Shown here: in pieces, positions 16,227 to 24,944 of the stretch | Layout: the number at the start of each line of letters is the position of its first letter | How positions within the stretch are numbered: position 1 is the stretch's first letter | Origin: Ardenticatenales bacterium | Lineage (GTDB): Bacteria; Chloroflexota; Anaerolineae; Promineifilales; UBA4811 | Length of the DNA stretch: 32,639 bases | NCBI GenBank assembly: GCA_030593075.1 | Contig: JAUVHW010000011.1 | Span: 1 to 32,639, forward strand | Direction of reading: 5' to 3' | Translations under genes and position numbers: made by a program | Notes under the pieces: generated by a model | What the model was told of the DNA's origin: nothing | The model's database searches: none | Seen by the model: only the letters and a program-made list of their open reading frames with translations

Positions 16227-16370
16227 AGTGCTTTGTCAAGCATCATCTGATGGCTGTTGCCTAGGCCTAGTGCCCGTTTTGCCTCGAGAGCGACGCCCAC
16301 GGTCCCGTCCAAAACACGGGATGCTTCGCGAGGGCTAGGCTACGCGTCAAAGCATCGTTGACAAAGCACT
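16227..16370. mobile_element. 144-bp MITE-like inverted-repeat element
   Basis: Perfect 13-bp terminal inverted repeats, agtgctttgtcaa at the left and ttgacaaagcact at the right. Inside are nested inverted repeats: gcctag / ctaggc, and cccgttttg / caaaacacggg (2-nt bulge). The whole element can fold into one long hairpin and has no coding capacity. That is the architecture of a miniature inverted-repeat transposable element. I found no clear target-site duplication. It starts 8 bp from the tRNA-Ser 5' end and stops at the predicted transcription start of the promoter at 16377-16404. Confidence 0.6.
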
Positions 16371-16376
16371 AGGACA

Positions 16377-16404
16377 AGTATATTTGGTTTGCGAGGAGCG
16401 TCAA
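16377..16404 (-). promoter_or_regulatory. Probable tRNA-Ser promoter, separated from the tRNA by the inverted-repeat element
   Basis: Minus-strand TTGACG - 16 bases - TATACT, just after the slt stop. Predicted start is near 16370, the right edge of the inverted-repeat element. Removing the element would place this start about 7 bp before the tRNA, the normal distance. Confidence 0.6.
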
Positions 16405-16420
16405 GCTTGGAGCCGCGGCC

Positions 16421-18883
16421 CTACGCTTGCGTGTCGTAGAGCGCCCGGTAGTAGGCATAGTGCGTGTAGATGCGCTGGATGTAGCGCCGGGGCTCGCTGA
16501 AGGTGATGGCCTCCAAGAAAAGGTCAGGGCTATCTGGCGCCAGCCCTGACCAGTATGCAGCGTTGCCGGGACCACCGTTGTATGCCGAGAGAGCCACATA
16601 GGGATCGCCATCGAAAGCCTCGAGCTGCTCGGCAACGTAGAACGCCCCGAATCGGATACTGACAAAGGGCTTGTACAGGTCCTCGGTCTGAAAGCCCGAC
16701 CAGCCGAGCTGCCCCGCTATGTACTCTCCGGTGCTGGGTATCACCTGCATCAGCCCACGCGCCGATGCCCACGAGCGGGCTGAACTCTCAAAGAGGCTTT
16801 CCTGTCTGATCATGGCAAAGATAAACAGGGGGTCCAGTTCGTATTCATCTGCCACGGACTCTACCAGTTGGCGGTAGTAGGCAGGATAGGCCAGCTGACC
16901 AACGAAACGGGGCACATCCAGCGGACTGGCGGCCGGAGACGCAGAGATCAGAGCATTGGCGGCGAGGATGGAGGAACGATAGAGCCCCAGCTCGCGAAAA
17001 GCAAGGGCCATCTGGTAGCTCCCGAGCGGGTCGTGGGCCAGGTCGCGGCGCACACCGTTCAGTTCCGCTCGCGCCTCACTCTCCAAACCCAGGTCCCAGA
17101 GCCGGAGGCCGCGCTCCCAGCGGGGATCAGTGGAGATGGCGGAGGAGGCAGTGGCAAGGTCGACGCCGGGGTCAAGTTCGAGCCACTGGCGCAGCCAGTC
17201 CTCGGCCTCCCCCTTGCCGTCAGCCTCGCCGTCAGGCCAGACAATAGCCGCTGGAGGCGCAAAGGGAGCCACACCGGCCACCAGATCGGCCGCTCGGATC
17301 GCGTAGTAGCTGTCGGGCGCGAGAGCGGCAGTCTGAGCGCCGTACTTGGCCGCAGCCTCTGGTGGCAGCGTAATCCCAAGCCAGAGCAGAGCTGGAGCGA
17401 TCCACTCACTTCCCGGGTAACGCTCTACCAGCTCCTCCCAGTCTAGGATCGCCTCCTCATCCCCAGCGTGAAAGGCCATCAAACCAGCGCGCAGCAGGGC
17501 CTCCGGAGCGTCCTCATGGTCGGGATAATCGGACGCCAACCGGTGGTAGAGTTGGATGGCGCTCTGCCAGTCGTCCTCCCTTTCCCGAAGCGCGGCGGCG
17601 CGCCAAAGCGCTATGGGAGCCAGCTGGTAGCTCGGGTAGCCGCTGGCAAAGCCCAGGCATGTCTGGACAGCCGCCTCGGCGTTCCCGGCTGCCGCCTGGA
17701 TCTTGGCCTTCTCCAACCAGGCGTCGTCCCAGAGTGGATCGCCAGGGTGAGTGTCTATGAGCAGGTCCAGCTCGGCCAGCGCGGACGGGAGGTTACCCAG
17801 AGCGACGTAGCTGCGGGCCACGTACCAGTGCCCGTCGGCCGGATGGTTCTCAGGGTCTGCCTCTATGTGGCGATAGAAGGCTGCAATGGCAGGAAGGTAG
17901 GCGTCTGCGTAATAGTCCACCAGCCCGCGCTGGAAATCGTCAACGCGAATGCCTGCGTCCACCAATTCAACAAGCGCCAGGTAGCTGTCATAGGCGGCCG
18001 GGTAGTTGTTGACCGCACGAAGATATCGGGCATAGCCTTCTTCGCGCCGGCCGCTGACGATAAGGGCATATCCGGCGAGATAGTCCATCCGGGCCAGCGT
18101 GGCGCTGTCGTCAGTGACCGCGCGGACGGCATCGTACTGCTCAACGGCGGCTTCATGTTGGTCGCTGGCGAGGTAGGCCCGAGCCAGATGCTCTCGAATG
18201 CTGGTCAACCTGTCGGCCGCCGTCGTGCCCGCCAGCGCCGCCTCGTAGGCCTCCACAGCAGCTGCATTGTCGCCCATTTCCAGGTGGCACTCGGCGATTA
18301 GATCGCCAACGTAGGCGGACAGGGTATCGTCGTACTCTAGATACTCCTCATAGGCCGCGATGGCGCCCTGCCAGTCCTCCTGCCCTTGCCGCGCCTGGCC
18401 CAGCCAGAAGTTGGCCTTTGCAGCCTCTGGCGATGTCGGGTAGAGTGCCAGGAACTCGCCGAGGGTAGCTTCCGCATCAGCGAATCCACCCAGCCGCAAA
18501 TGGGCCTCACCTAGGCCCAGTAGAGCAGCCTGCAGCTGCCCGGCCGTTGAACGGGGCGCGGCCGCCAAACGCTCAAAGTTCTGGACGGCGGCTTTATAAT
18601 CACCGATCTCCACACAATAGAGAGCAGCGCTCAGCAACGCTGACGGGAACGGGGTCGGGGTAGCTGTCGGCGTTGGCGTAGGGGTCGGGCTGGGCGTGAG
18701 GCTTGGCTCAACGGTTGCCACCGCCGAGGAACTGATGGTGGGCAGTCGAAGTGCTCCAGGGTCAACGCCCTTGGGCAGGGCGGCCGTGGGGACCAGGGTG
18801 GGCGGCGCCAGGCTGTCACAGGCGCTCAACCCCAGCAGAGCAAAAACAAGGGAGAAAAGCGTGATTCCGGCTGTCTTCTGCAC
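16421..18883 (-). CDS. TPR-containing soluble lytic murein transglycosylase (lipoprotein)
   Basis: An 820-residue envelope enzyme. The N-terminus has a signal peptide with lipobox LSAC (Cys near 22), then a PT-rich linker (SPTPTPTPTATPTPFPS). Residues about 80-620 form tandem TPR-like helical repeats (AAVQNFERLAAAP, AEATLGEFLALYPTSPEAAKANFWLGQA and others). The C-terminal ~150 residues are an SLT domain: FAMIRQESLFESSARSWASARGLMQV, where the Glu of RQES is the expected catalytic residue, then ALSAYNGGPGNA and the YIQRIYTHYAYYR end. It cleaves peptidoglycan glycan strands to anhydromuropeptides. The start is GTG without a Shine-Dalgarno; the promoter position suggests a leaderless mRNA. Confidence 0.93.
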   Translation of the reverse strand: MQKTAGITLFSLVFALLGLSACDSLAPPTLVPTAALPKGVDPGALRLPTISSSAVATVEPSLTPSPTPTPTPTATPTPFPSALLSAALYCVEIGDYKAAVQNFERLAAAPRSTAGQLQAALLGLGEAHLRLGGFADAEATLGEFLALYPTSPEAAKANFWLGQARQGQEDWQGAIAAYEEYLEYDDTLSAYVGDLIAECHLEMGDNAAAVEAYEAALAGTTAADRLTSIREHLARAYLASDQHEAAVEQYDAVRAVTDDSATLARMDYLAGYALIVSGRREEGYARYLRAVNNYPAAYDSYLALVELVDAGIRVDDFQRGLVDYYADAYLPAIAAFYRHIEADPENHPADGHWYVARSYVALGNLPSALAELDLLIDTHPGDPLWDDAWLEKAKIQAAAGNAEAAVQTCLGFASGYPSYQLAPIALWRAAALREREDDWQSAIQLYHRLASDYPDHEDAPEALLRAGLMAFHAGDEEAILDWEELVERYPGSEWIAPALLWLGITLPPEAAAKYGAQTAALAPDSYYAIRAADLVAGVAPFAPPAAIVWPDGEADGKGEAEDWLRQWLELDPGVDLATASSAISTDPRWERGLRLWDLGLESEARAELNGVRRDLAHDPLGSYQMALAFRELGLYRSSILAANALISASPAASPLDVPRFVGQLAYPAYYRQLVESVADEYELDPLFIFAMIRQESLFESSARSWASARGLMQVIPSTGEYIAGQLGWSGFQTEDLYKPFVSIRFGAFYVAEQLEAFDGDPYVALSAYNGGPGNAAYWSGLAPDSPDLFLEAITFSEPRRYIQRIYTHYAYYRALYDTQA

Positions 18884-18889
18884 GGGGAG

Positions 18890-18917
18890 ATTATGCCACA
18901 GGGGGGTGGGCGGTCAA
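18890..18917 (-). promoter_or_regulatory. slt promoter implying a leaderless transcript
   Basis: Minus-strand TTGACC - 16 bases - CATAAT; the expected start falls on the G of the slt GTG codon at 18883. Confidence 0.5.
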
Positions 18918-19021
18918 GAAGCCGCAGCCATGCGGACTGTAGGAGCCCAAGCCGAGGACAGGGTCATTGACCTCCGGCGCCGCCTCGGTGGACTGCCCGC
19001 AAGAACAGAATTGCGGTTTGT

Positions 19022-19042
19022 GCCGCCTGGTGGTCAGGCGGC
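19022..19042 (-). terminator. Terminator-like hairpin after the EamA transporter gene
   Basis: GCCGCCTG-ACCAC-CAGGCGGC is a perfect 8-bp stem with a 5-nt loop, 10 bp past the stop codon. No U-tract follows. Confidence 0.4.
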
Positions 19043-19052
19043 CGGAGCGGCC

Positions 19053-19946
19053 CTAGGAACGGCGAAGCTGAACGATCAGAGTTCCCGCGCCGGCCGCAAG
19101 CATGCCGATTCCCTGGCGCAATGTGGGCTGCTCTCCCAGAAAGATCCATGCCAGTACAGCAATGTGGATCAGCATCGTACCGTTGATGATACTGGATTCC
19201 GCGGCCCGCAGAGTGCGGAGGGTGTGATTCCACAGTGTGAAGGCAACGGCCGTGTTCACCACGGCTAGCCAGCCAACAATCACCCAGGTGCGCAGGGTCA
19301 GGCCTGGAAGACCCTGAAGCGTGATTCCACTGGCGGTCAAGATCAAGGCACCAACCCCCATGCTCACACTGGTCACAACCAGGGGGGATGCGTAGCCGCT
19401 CCGGTTCACCTGTCGTCCCAGAACCGAAGACAATGCGTTGGCCAGTACGCCGATCAGCACGATGATCAGGGCGCGAGTCTCTCCGGCCGGAAGAGAGACC
19501 GGGGTAAAGTAGAGCACTGCTCCCGCCAGGGCCAGCAGGATTCCCGCCCATTGGACCGCCGTGAGTCGCTCAGACAGGAAGACGACACCCAGCAGGGCAA
19601 CAGCTGGCGAGGTGAGATTCAGCAGCAGGCTGACGGTGAGGGCAGGCAGATGGGCCAGCCCCACGAACTGGGCTCCCTGAGTAAGGGCGTACAGCGTGAT
19701 TCCCAGCGCGGCCAACTGTGCCCAGGCTCGAGCTGGGAGCCTCGGGCGCGAGCCTATTATCGATGAGCGGACAGCAAAGGGAAGCAGGCAGAGAAAGGCC
19801 AGGCCGTACCGCAACCCTGCAAACGTCAATGCGGGTATGTCGGCCAGTCCGACCTTGATCAGCACCCAGGACGATGCCCACAGCAGAGTGACCACCAGAG
19901 CCAGCAGGATAGCGACCGGTCGAGATGATTGTTTGCTGAACATCAT
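19053..19946 (-). CDS. EamA/DMT-family transporter
   Basis: A 297-residue membrane protein with about ten hydrophobic segments in two homologous halves, the RhaT/YdcZ-like EamA arrangement. The first half opens with VAILLALVVTLLWASSWVLIKVGLADIPALTFAGLRY and contains GLAHLPALTVSLLLNLTSPAVALLGVVFLSERLT. The second half repeats it (SSIINGTMLIHIAVLAWIFLGEQPTLRQGIGMLAAGAG). Such carriers export or exchange amino acids, nucleotides or other metabolites; the substrate cannot be predicted. GGAGG lies 3 bases before the first ATG and 6 before the second (19943), so the second may be the true start. It is a single-gene unit on the minus strand. Confidence 0.93.
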   Translation of the reverse strand: MMFSKQSSRPVAILLALVVTLLWASSWVLIKVGLADIPALTFAGLRYGLAFLCLLPFAVRSSIIGSRPRLPARAWAQLAALGITLYALTQGAQFVGLAHLPALTVSLLLNLTSPAVALLGVVFLSERLTAVQWAGILLALAGAVLYFTPVSLPAGETRALIIVLIGVLANALSSVLGRQVNRSGYASPLVVTSVSMGVGALILTASGITLQGLPGLTLRTWVIVGWLAVVNTAVAFTLWNHTLRTLRAAESSIINGTMLIHIAVLAWIFLGEQPTLRQGIGMLAAGAGTLIVQLRRS

Positions 19947-20118
19947 GCTCCTCCAGGGCCAAATACGAAGCGTCCTGCCTCGCGCCGCTCAGGCCACCAC
20001 GGGAACTGGGGCCACGACCGGCGGGTGGACATCCGCCCCATCTGCCGGCCGCCGCTACTCATGGGGCGAGCGGCGCCTTGCGGCAAGGACCCTGCATTGA
20101 GCGCAGGCCCGAGCCCCA

Positions 20119-20150
20119 GCCATTTCACGGGCAGGTGCCCGAGAAATGGC
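20119..20150 (-). terminator. Terminator-like hairpin after hypF
   Basis: gccatttc-a-cgggc-aggt-gcccg-a-gaaatggc: an 8-bp and a 5-bp stem separated by one mismatch, with a 4-nt loop, 12 bp past the hypF stop. No U-tract. The rest of the 216-bp hypF-EamA gap holds only smaller GC-rich hairpins. Confidence 0.45.
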
Positions 20151-20162
20151 GCAGGAGATGAG

Positions 20163-22502
20163 TCATCCGGCCGGCCGGTGGGCGGCCACAGCAACCTGCC
20201 CCAGCGCTATGCCGCCGTCATTCGGGGGAACCCGCCGGTGGAGAAGCACCTTGAAACCCTCACCATGCAGCTCAGCAACCACCAACCGAAGGAGAAGCCG
20301 GTTCTGGAAGCAGCCGCCGCTTAGAGCCACCTGGTTCAGATTGTGCTCGTCTCGAATGCTGCTGCACATCTCGCGAACGATGGAGGCGACGGTGCCGTGG
20401 AACCGCGTGCTGATGGCGGCCGGCGAGATCCCAGCCTCCACGTCCCCGACAATGTCCTCAAGCAAGGCAGCCAGCCGAACCAGGAAACATCCGTTCTCGC
20501 GTTCAATACTGTAGCGGTACGGCCGGCCCATCGCGTTGTCAGCCTCCGGAGGGTTCGCCAGCATCTCCAGCTCGGTGGCCGCCTGTGCCTCATAGCTGAT
20601 CACGCCGCGGATGCCGACGAGAGCAGCCACCGCATCAAAGAGCCGGCCGCAACTAGAAGTCAGCGGGCTGTTCAGTCCCTTCTCCACCTGCTGCTTCAGA
20701 ATGGTCCGCTCCTCGCTGCTCACTCCTTCCAGGAACGGAAGCTCCGGCACGTGGCCTAGCAAGGCGTGCAAGTAGCCGATGGCGATGCGGTAGGGCCGCC
20801 GGATGGCTGCTTCGCCTCCCGGCAGCGGCAGGTACTCGAGGTGACCTGCACGCTCAAAACCGCGCATGTCGGCTACCAGGAACTCCCCTCCCCAGATCCG
20901 GCCGTCGCTCCCATACCCGGTGCCGTCCAAGGCCACTCCGATGACCGGGCCATCCATCTGATTGTCGGCCAGACAGCTGGCGATGTGAGCGTGATGATGC
21001 TGCACTGGCGCCACACTGACGGTCTCTCGCCGCAGGGCTAGCTCCTTCACGAACCGGGTGGACAAGTAGTCTGGGTGCATGTCATGGGCCAGGATGGATG
21101 GTGATGCCTTGAACGTGGTTAAGAAGTGGTCAACAGTACTGCGGTAGAATTCCAGCGTCTCCAGGTTGCCCAGCTCTCCAATGTACTGGCTGAGGAACGC
21201 CTGATCGTCCCGGAGGATACAGAAGACGTTCTTCATCTGCGCGCCCGCGCCAAACACAGGCGCTGCCGCCTGGAAGTGCAGTCTGACCGGAAAAGGTGCA
21301 TACCCGCGTGAGCGACGTACCGGCGTGGCCTGGAGGCCCTCACCCGCCAAGGCATTGACCATCCACACGCTGTCGTCACACCGAACGTGGACCCGCCGGT
21401 TGTGGAACAGGAACGCGTCAGCGATGTCGCTCAGTTCAGTGATGGCGTCCTGGTTGTTCTGCGCCAAGGGTTCGTCGGTGTGGTTGCCGCTGGTCATCAC
21501 CAGCGGGCGGTCCACTTCGCGGAGCAGAACGTGGTGCAAAGGGGTGTAGGGCAGCATGACGCCCAGAGTGTGGTTGCGAGGGCCAACGGTAAAAGCCACA
21601 TCAGCGCCCGGCCTGCGCCGGAGCAGCACGATGGGCGCGGCCGGAGATCGGAGTAGTTCCTCCTCTTCTCTGCATACCTCACAGAACAGGCGCACCATGT
21701 CCATGTCGGCCACCATCACCGCCAAGGGCTTGGCCGGCCGGGCCTTGCGCCTCCGCAGCCAGCGGACGGCCTGATCGTTTGTAGCGTCGCAGGCCAGGTG
21801 AAAGCCTCCCAGCCCCTTGATGGCCATCGTTCCTCCCAGCCGCAGCAGTGAGGCGGCTGCCTTGAAGGGATCCTCGGCCGTGGCCAGTGCCCCGTCGTAA
21901 CCCTCTGCTACCGAGCCTCCCCCACTGGCGGACATCCACACCCGCGGGCCGCAAGCCGGACAGGCATTGGGCTGGGCGTGAAAGCGGCGGTCAAGCGGGT
22001 CCTCGTACTCGGCCGCACAATCTGGGCACATGGGGAAATCACTCATGGTGGTCAGCGGCCGGTCGTAGGGCAGCCCCTCGATGATCGTGAATCTTGGTCC
22101 ACAGTTGGTGCAGTTGGTGAACGGGTAACGATGGCGCCGATCGCTCACTGAAAGGAGCTCATCCAGGCAGTCGGCGCAGGTTGCCACGTCAGGGGAGATC
22201 AGGCTGATGCCCGGCCGGGTCACGCTGTGCTGGATAACGAACCCGCCCACCCCTCCGACCGGCGGGATTGACGCCTTGGTGACCGCTTCGACGTATGCCA
22301 GCGGGGGAGCTTCCTCGCGCAGAGCAGCCAGGAACCGCGCCAGCAACTCGGGCGGGCCCTCCACCTCGATTTCTACCCCGTTGGAAGAGTTCAGGACCCA
22401 GCCTGACAGCTCCAGGCGGCGCGCTAGACCGTAAACGAACGGCCGAAAGCCGACGCCCTGAACCACACCGGTGACGAGGATGTGATAACGCTGCAAGGAC
22501 AT
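20163..22502 (-). CDS. hypF: Carbamoyltransferase HypF ([NiFe]-hydrogenase maturation)
   Basis: HypF converts carbamoyl phosphate to a carbamoyl adenylate and passes the group to HypE for the CN ligands of [NiFe]-hydrogenase. All four parts are visible in order: acylphosphatase domain (VTGVVQGVGFRPFVYGLARRL, residues 1-90), zinc-finger pair (CADCLDELL, FTNCTNCGPRFT, CPDCAAEYEDP, NACPACGP, about 108-190), YrdC-like domain (LRLGGTMAIKGLGGFHLACDA, KPLAVMV, MTSGNHTDEPL) and Kae1-like domain (VQHHHAHIASCLADN, VALDGTGYGSDG, ALSGGCFQNRLL, PPNDGGIALGQ). The track extends to 22685; ATG 22502 fits the family N-terminus and gives 779 residues. No hypCDE or hydrogenase genes lie within the window. Confidence 0.96.
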   Translation of the reverse strand: MSLQRYHILVTGVVQGVGFRPFVYGLARRLELSGWVLNSSNGVEIEVEGPPELLARFLAALREEAPPLAYVEAVTKASIPPVGGVGGFVIQHSVTRPGISLISPDVATCADCLDELLSVSDRRHRYPFTNCTNCGPRFTIIEGLPYDRPLTTMSDFPMCPDCAAEYEDPLDRRFHAQPNACPACGPRVWMSASGGGSVAEGYDGALATAEDPFKAAASLLRLGGTMAIKGLGGFHLACDATNDQAVRWLRRRKARPAKPLAVMVADMDMVRLFCEVCREEEELLRSPAAPIVLLRRRPGADVAFTVGPRNHTLGVMLPYTPLHHVLLREVDRPLVMTSGNHTDEPLAQNNQDAITELSDIADAFLFHNRRVHVRCDDSVWMVNALAGEGLQATPVRRSRGYAPFPVRLHFQAAAPVFGAGAQMKNVFCILRDDQAFLSQYIGELGNLETLEFYRSTVDHFLTTFKASPSILAHDMHPDYLSTRFVKELALRRETVSVAPVQHHHAHIASCLADNQMDGPVIGVALDGTGYGSDGRIWGGEFLVADMRGFERAGHLEYLPLPGGEAAIRRPYRIAIGYLHALLGHVPELPFLEGVSSEERTILKQQVEKGLNSPLTSSCGRLFDAVAALVGIRGVISYEAQAATELEMLANPPEADNAMGRPYRYSIERENGCFLVRLAALLEDIVGDVEAGISPAAISTRFHGTVASIVREMCSSIRDEHNLNQVALSGGCFQNRLLLRLVVAELHGEGFKVLLHRRVPPNDGGIALGQVAVAAHRPAG

Positions 22503-22662
22503 GGTCTCTACTGGCAGCTGCTGAGCCGCGGTTGACCCCCAATTATCCCACGGCCGTGCCAGAACTGTAGGGTGACGAAGGGCAGATTGCCCCAGGACGA
22601 ACATCACGGAGCAGATAGCACGCTCGATGCGATGGGAGCGGTGCGATGCACGACTGCCTCTC

Positions 22663-22690
22663 TTGACGCGGCAGCCTGTTTTCATACAAT
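22663..22690 (+). promoter_or_regulatory. Promoter of the UvrD-like gene
   Basis: TTGACG - 16 bases - TACAAT; start expected near 22697, about 23 nt before the GTG start codon. It lies in the 217-bp divergent gap with hypF. Confidence 0.6.
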
Positions 22691-22719
22691 GACAGTCACG
22701 CTACCGGCCGGACCACACA

Positions 22720-24864
22720 GTGCCACATACGGGGACTCTCACACCGGATCAGAGGGCCATCGTCGAGGCTGCCAGCGACCAGGGGCAGAGCGTTTTCGTT
22801 CATGGCCCCGCAGGAACCGGCAAGACGACCGCGCTGCAGCAACGGCTCACTGCACTGCTGGCGGCCGGAATCCCATCGTACTCGGTGCTGACGCTGTTGC
22901 CCGACCCTGGCAGCGCCGAGGGGTATCACGCGGCTCTAGGAGAGGCGCAGCTAGGACCCTACTCTGATCCGCACCTTACTACTCTGGCCGGGCTGGCCCG
23001 AGAGGTGGTTACTCTGCTGTGGCCCCTGGTGGCGCGGCCGGCGGGTTTTGCAGCTCCTCACAAACCGCCCGTGCTTCTGAGCTACGATCTGGCTCAGGTA
23101 CAGATGCGACGGGTTATCGCTCCTATGTTGGCGAAAGGCGCCTTTCAGGGATTGCGCATGCGGCCCCAGCAGGTCCTCTCGCAGCTGCTTGACAACCTCA
23201 ACCGTGCAGCCCTCAACGGCTTGACGCTGGACGAGATGGAAGAACGACTTGTCCGCACCTGGAACGGCCACGCGTCCCACATTCGCTACTTTCGGCAGGC
23301 GGCCGACGCTGCCCGGCGTTTTCGCCAGAGCTGCCTGGAGGCCAACCTGCTCGACCTCTCCCTGGTGATCGACGTCTTTCATCGGCACATCGTCCACGAT
23401 AGTACCCTCTCTCAGTACTTGGCCGAACGATTCCGGCACTTGCTGGTGGACAACCTGGAAGAGATGCCGCCGGTCGGCATCCAGTTCCTCCAGGGGATGC
23501 TGCCCGGAGCAGACTCGGCTGTCCTGATCTACGACGAGGGCGGCGGGTACCGGCGATATCTGGCGGCCGACCCACAGAGTGGTTGGGCGCTGCGCAAAGA
23601 CTGTGACCGTACCCTGGCCATGCCACGAAGCCTGGTCTCAGGTGCTTGCATGGAGGCGCTGGCGAGGCTTGTACAGAGGCGGCTTGGCGGTCCGGCCGGG
23701 TTGACCTACTCTGAGGCGGCCGAGGCGGTAACCCAGGTCATCAAGCCCCGCTACCGGCAGGAGATGATTCGGGAAGTGGTAAGCCTGGCCGAGTCGCTGA
23801 TCCCCAGCGCAACCTCGTCAGATCAGATCGCGATGGTGGCCCCGTACCTGGACGGCGCGCTGCTCCACAGTCTGACGACCGGTCTGACCAATGCCAACAT
23901 CCCTTTCCGGCTGCTCCGCCGTCGCAGCAGCCTGCGGGATGAGCCCTTGGTCCGGGCTTGGCTGACGTTGGCAGCGTTGGCCCATCCAGACTGGACCGTC
24001 GCTCCCTCCGCGTATGAGGTAGCCGAAGCCTTGGCCCTGGCGGTGGGGCAGCTGGACTGGCCGCGCGCCCGGCTAGCCGCCCGGAGGTTGTATGACAACT
24101 CGACGCACGGCCTGCGGCCCACAGACAACCTGACAGACACGGACAAAGCGCGCTTGGGGATGCCGGTGGTGGAGCGGATCGGAGAGCTTCAGGGATGGTT
24201 GGACCGGTCGGTCGGAACCCAACCGCTCGACCACTTCCTGGGTCACCTGTTCAGCGACTTGTTGAGTACACGTCGCTTCCAGCCGCAGCCTGACATCCGG
24301 GCTGCAGCGGTGTGCGACTGGCTCGTCAACGCGGCCCGCCGGTTCCACCGTGCGGCGGCCGCGCTGGGGATGGACGATCCGCACCGTGAGGGGCAGGAAT
24401 TCATCGCCAGCATCCGTGACGGCCTGGTGACTGCTATTCCGGCTCCCGAGCTGACGGCCTCGCAGGCAGGCGAAGCCTTGTCGGACACACCTGTAATCGT
24501 GGCCACCGTGTACGCGTACTTGCTTTCAGGGCCAGCGGTTCAGTACCAGGTCTGGTTGGAGGCAGGAGCAACCGGCTGGTGGGAGATTCCGCGCCAACCA
24601 CTAAGCAACGCCTTTGTGCTCACGCCGCACTGGGACCCGACGCGGCAGTGGACCGAGGCGGACAGCTTTGCGGTCCGCAACGAACTGCTAGCCGGGCTGG
24701 TGCGCGGCCTCTGTTCCCGGTGCAGCAAGGGCATTGTGCTGGCCTCCTCCGAACTAGACCGGCGCGGAGAGCGGCAGGATGGCCCGCTCTGGCGGGCTCT
24801 CGCGCCGCTGCAGTCGTTATGGAAACCCAGGGCCGCGTTTGACAGCGCCCCAGCGGTGTGGTAA
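22720..24864 (+). CDS. UvrD-like P-loop protein with degraded helicase motifs
   Basis: A 714-residue protein opening like a superfamily-1 helicase: a Q-motif-like LTPDQRAIVEA, then Walker A FVHGPAGTGKTTALQQRL (near residue 30). The central region places a Walker B-like strand at HLLVDNLEEMPPVGIQFLQ, where UvrD proteins have VDE-x-QDT; the residue after Asp is Asn here. Where the C-terminal motifs are expected I see TVYAYLLSGPAVQYQVWLEAG instead of an AKGLE-type motif V, and no ALTRA-type motif VI. It may therefore bind ATP but translocate poorly, as in nuclease-complex subunits with inactive helicase halves (AddB-like); that is inference. The start is GTG without a Shine-Dalgarno. No nuclease domain or nuclease partner gene is seen nearby. 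Confidence 0.75.
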   Translation: MPHTGTLTPDQRAIVEAASDQGQSVFVHGPAGTGKTTALQQRLTALLAAGIPSYSVLTLLPDPGSAEGYHAALGEAQLGPYSDPHLTTLAGLAREVVTLLWPLVARPAGFAAPHKPPVLLSYDLAQVQMRRVIAPMLAKGAFQGLRMRPQQVLSQLLDNLNRAALNGLTLDEMEERLVRTWNGHASHIRYFRQAADAARRFRQSCLEANLLDLSLVIDVFHRHIVHDSTLSQYLAERFRHLLVDNLEEMPPVGIQFLQGMLPGADSAVLIYDEGGGYRRYLAADPQSGWALRKDCDRTLAMPRSLVSGACMEALARLVQRRLGGPAGLTYSEAAEAVTQVIKPRYRQEMIREVVSLAESLIPSATSSDQIAMVAPYLDGALLHSLTTGLTNANIPFRLLRRRSSLRDEPLVRAWLTLAALAHPDWTVAPSAYEVAEALALAVGQLDWPRARLAARRLYDNSTHGLRPTDNLTDTDKARLGMPVVERIGELQGWLDRSVGTQPLDHFLGHLFSDLLSTRRFQPQPDIRAAAVCDWLVNAARRFHRAAAALGMDDPHREGQEFIASIRDGLVTAIPAPELTASQAGEALSDTPVIVATVYAYLLSGPAVQYQVWLEAGATGWWEIPRQPLSNAFVLTPHWDPTRQWTEADSFAVRNELLAGLVRGLCSRCSKGIVLASSELDRRGERQDGPLWRALAPLQSLWKPRAAFDSAPAVW

Positions 24865-24867
24865 GCT
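24839..24867 (+). promoter_or_regulatory. Promoter of the small gene - GT2 unit
   Basis: TTGACA - 17 bases - TAAGCT, overlapping the stop codon of the UvrD-like gene. Start expected near 24874, giving a leader of about 70 nt. Confidence 0.6.
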
Positions 24868-24944
24868 ACGCCCGTCCGCTCAGGGTAACGGGTCCTACAC
24901 CACCCCCTTCCTTCCCACCGTAAACACCCAAGCGGAGGCTTTCT

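Noticed and set aside
22503-22685. N-terminal extension of hypF in the ORF track
   Set aside because: HypF proteins begin just before the acylphosphatase domain; the extra 61 residues overlap the divergent promoter region.
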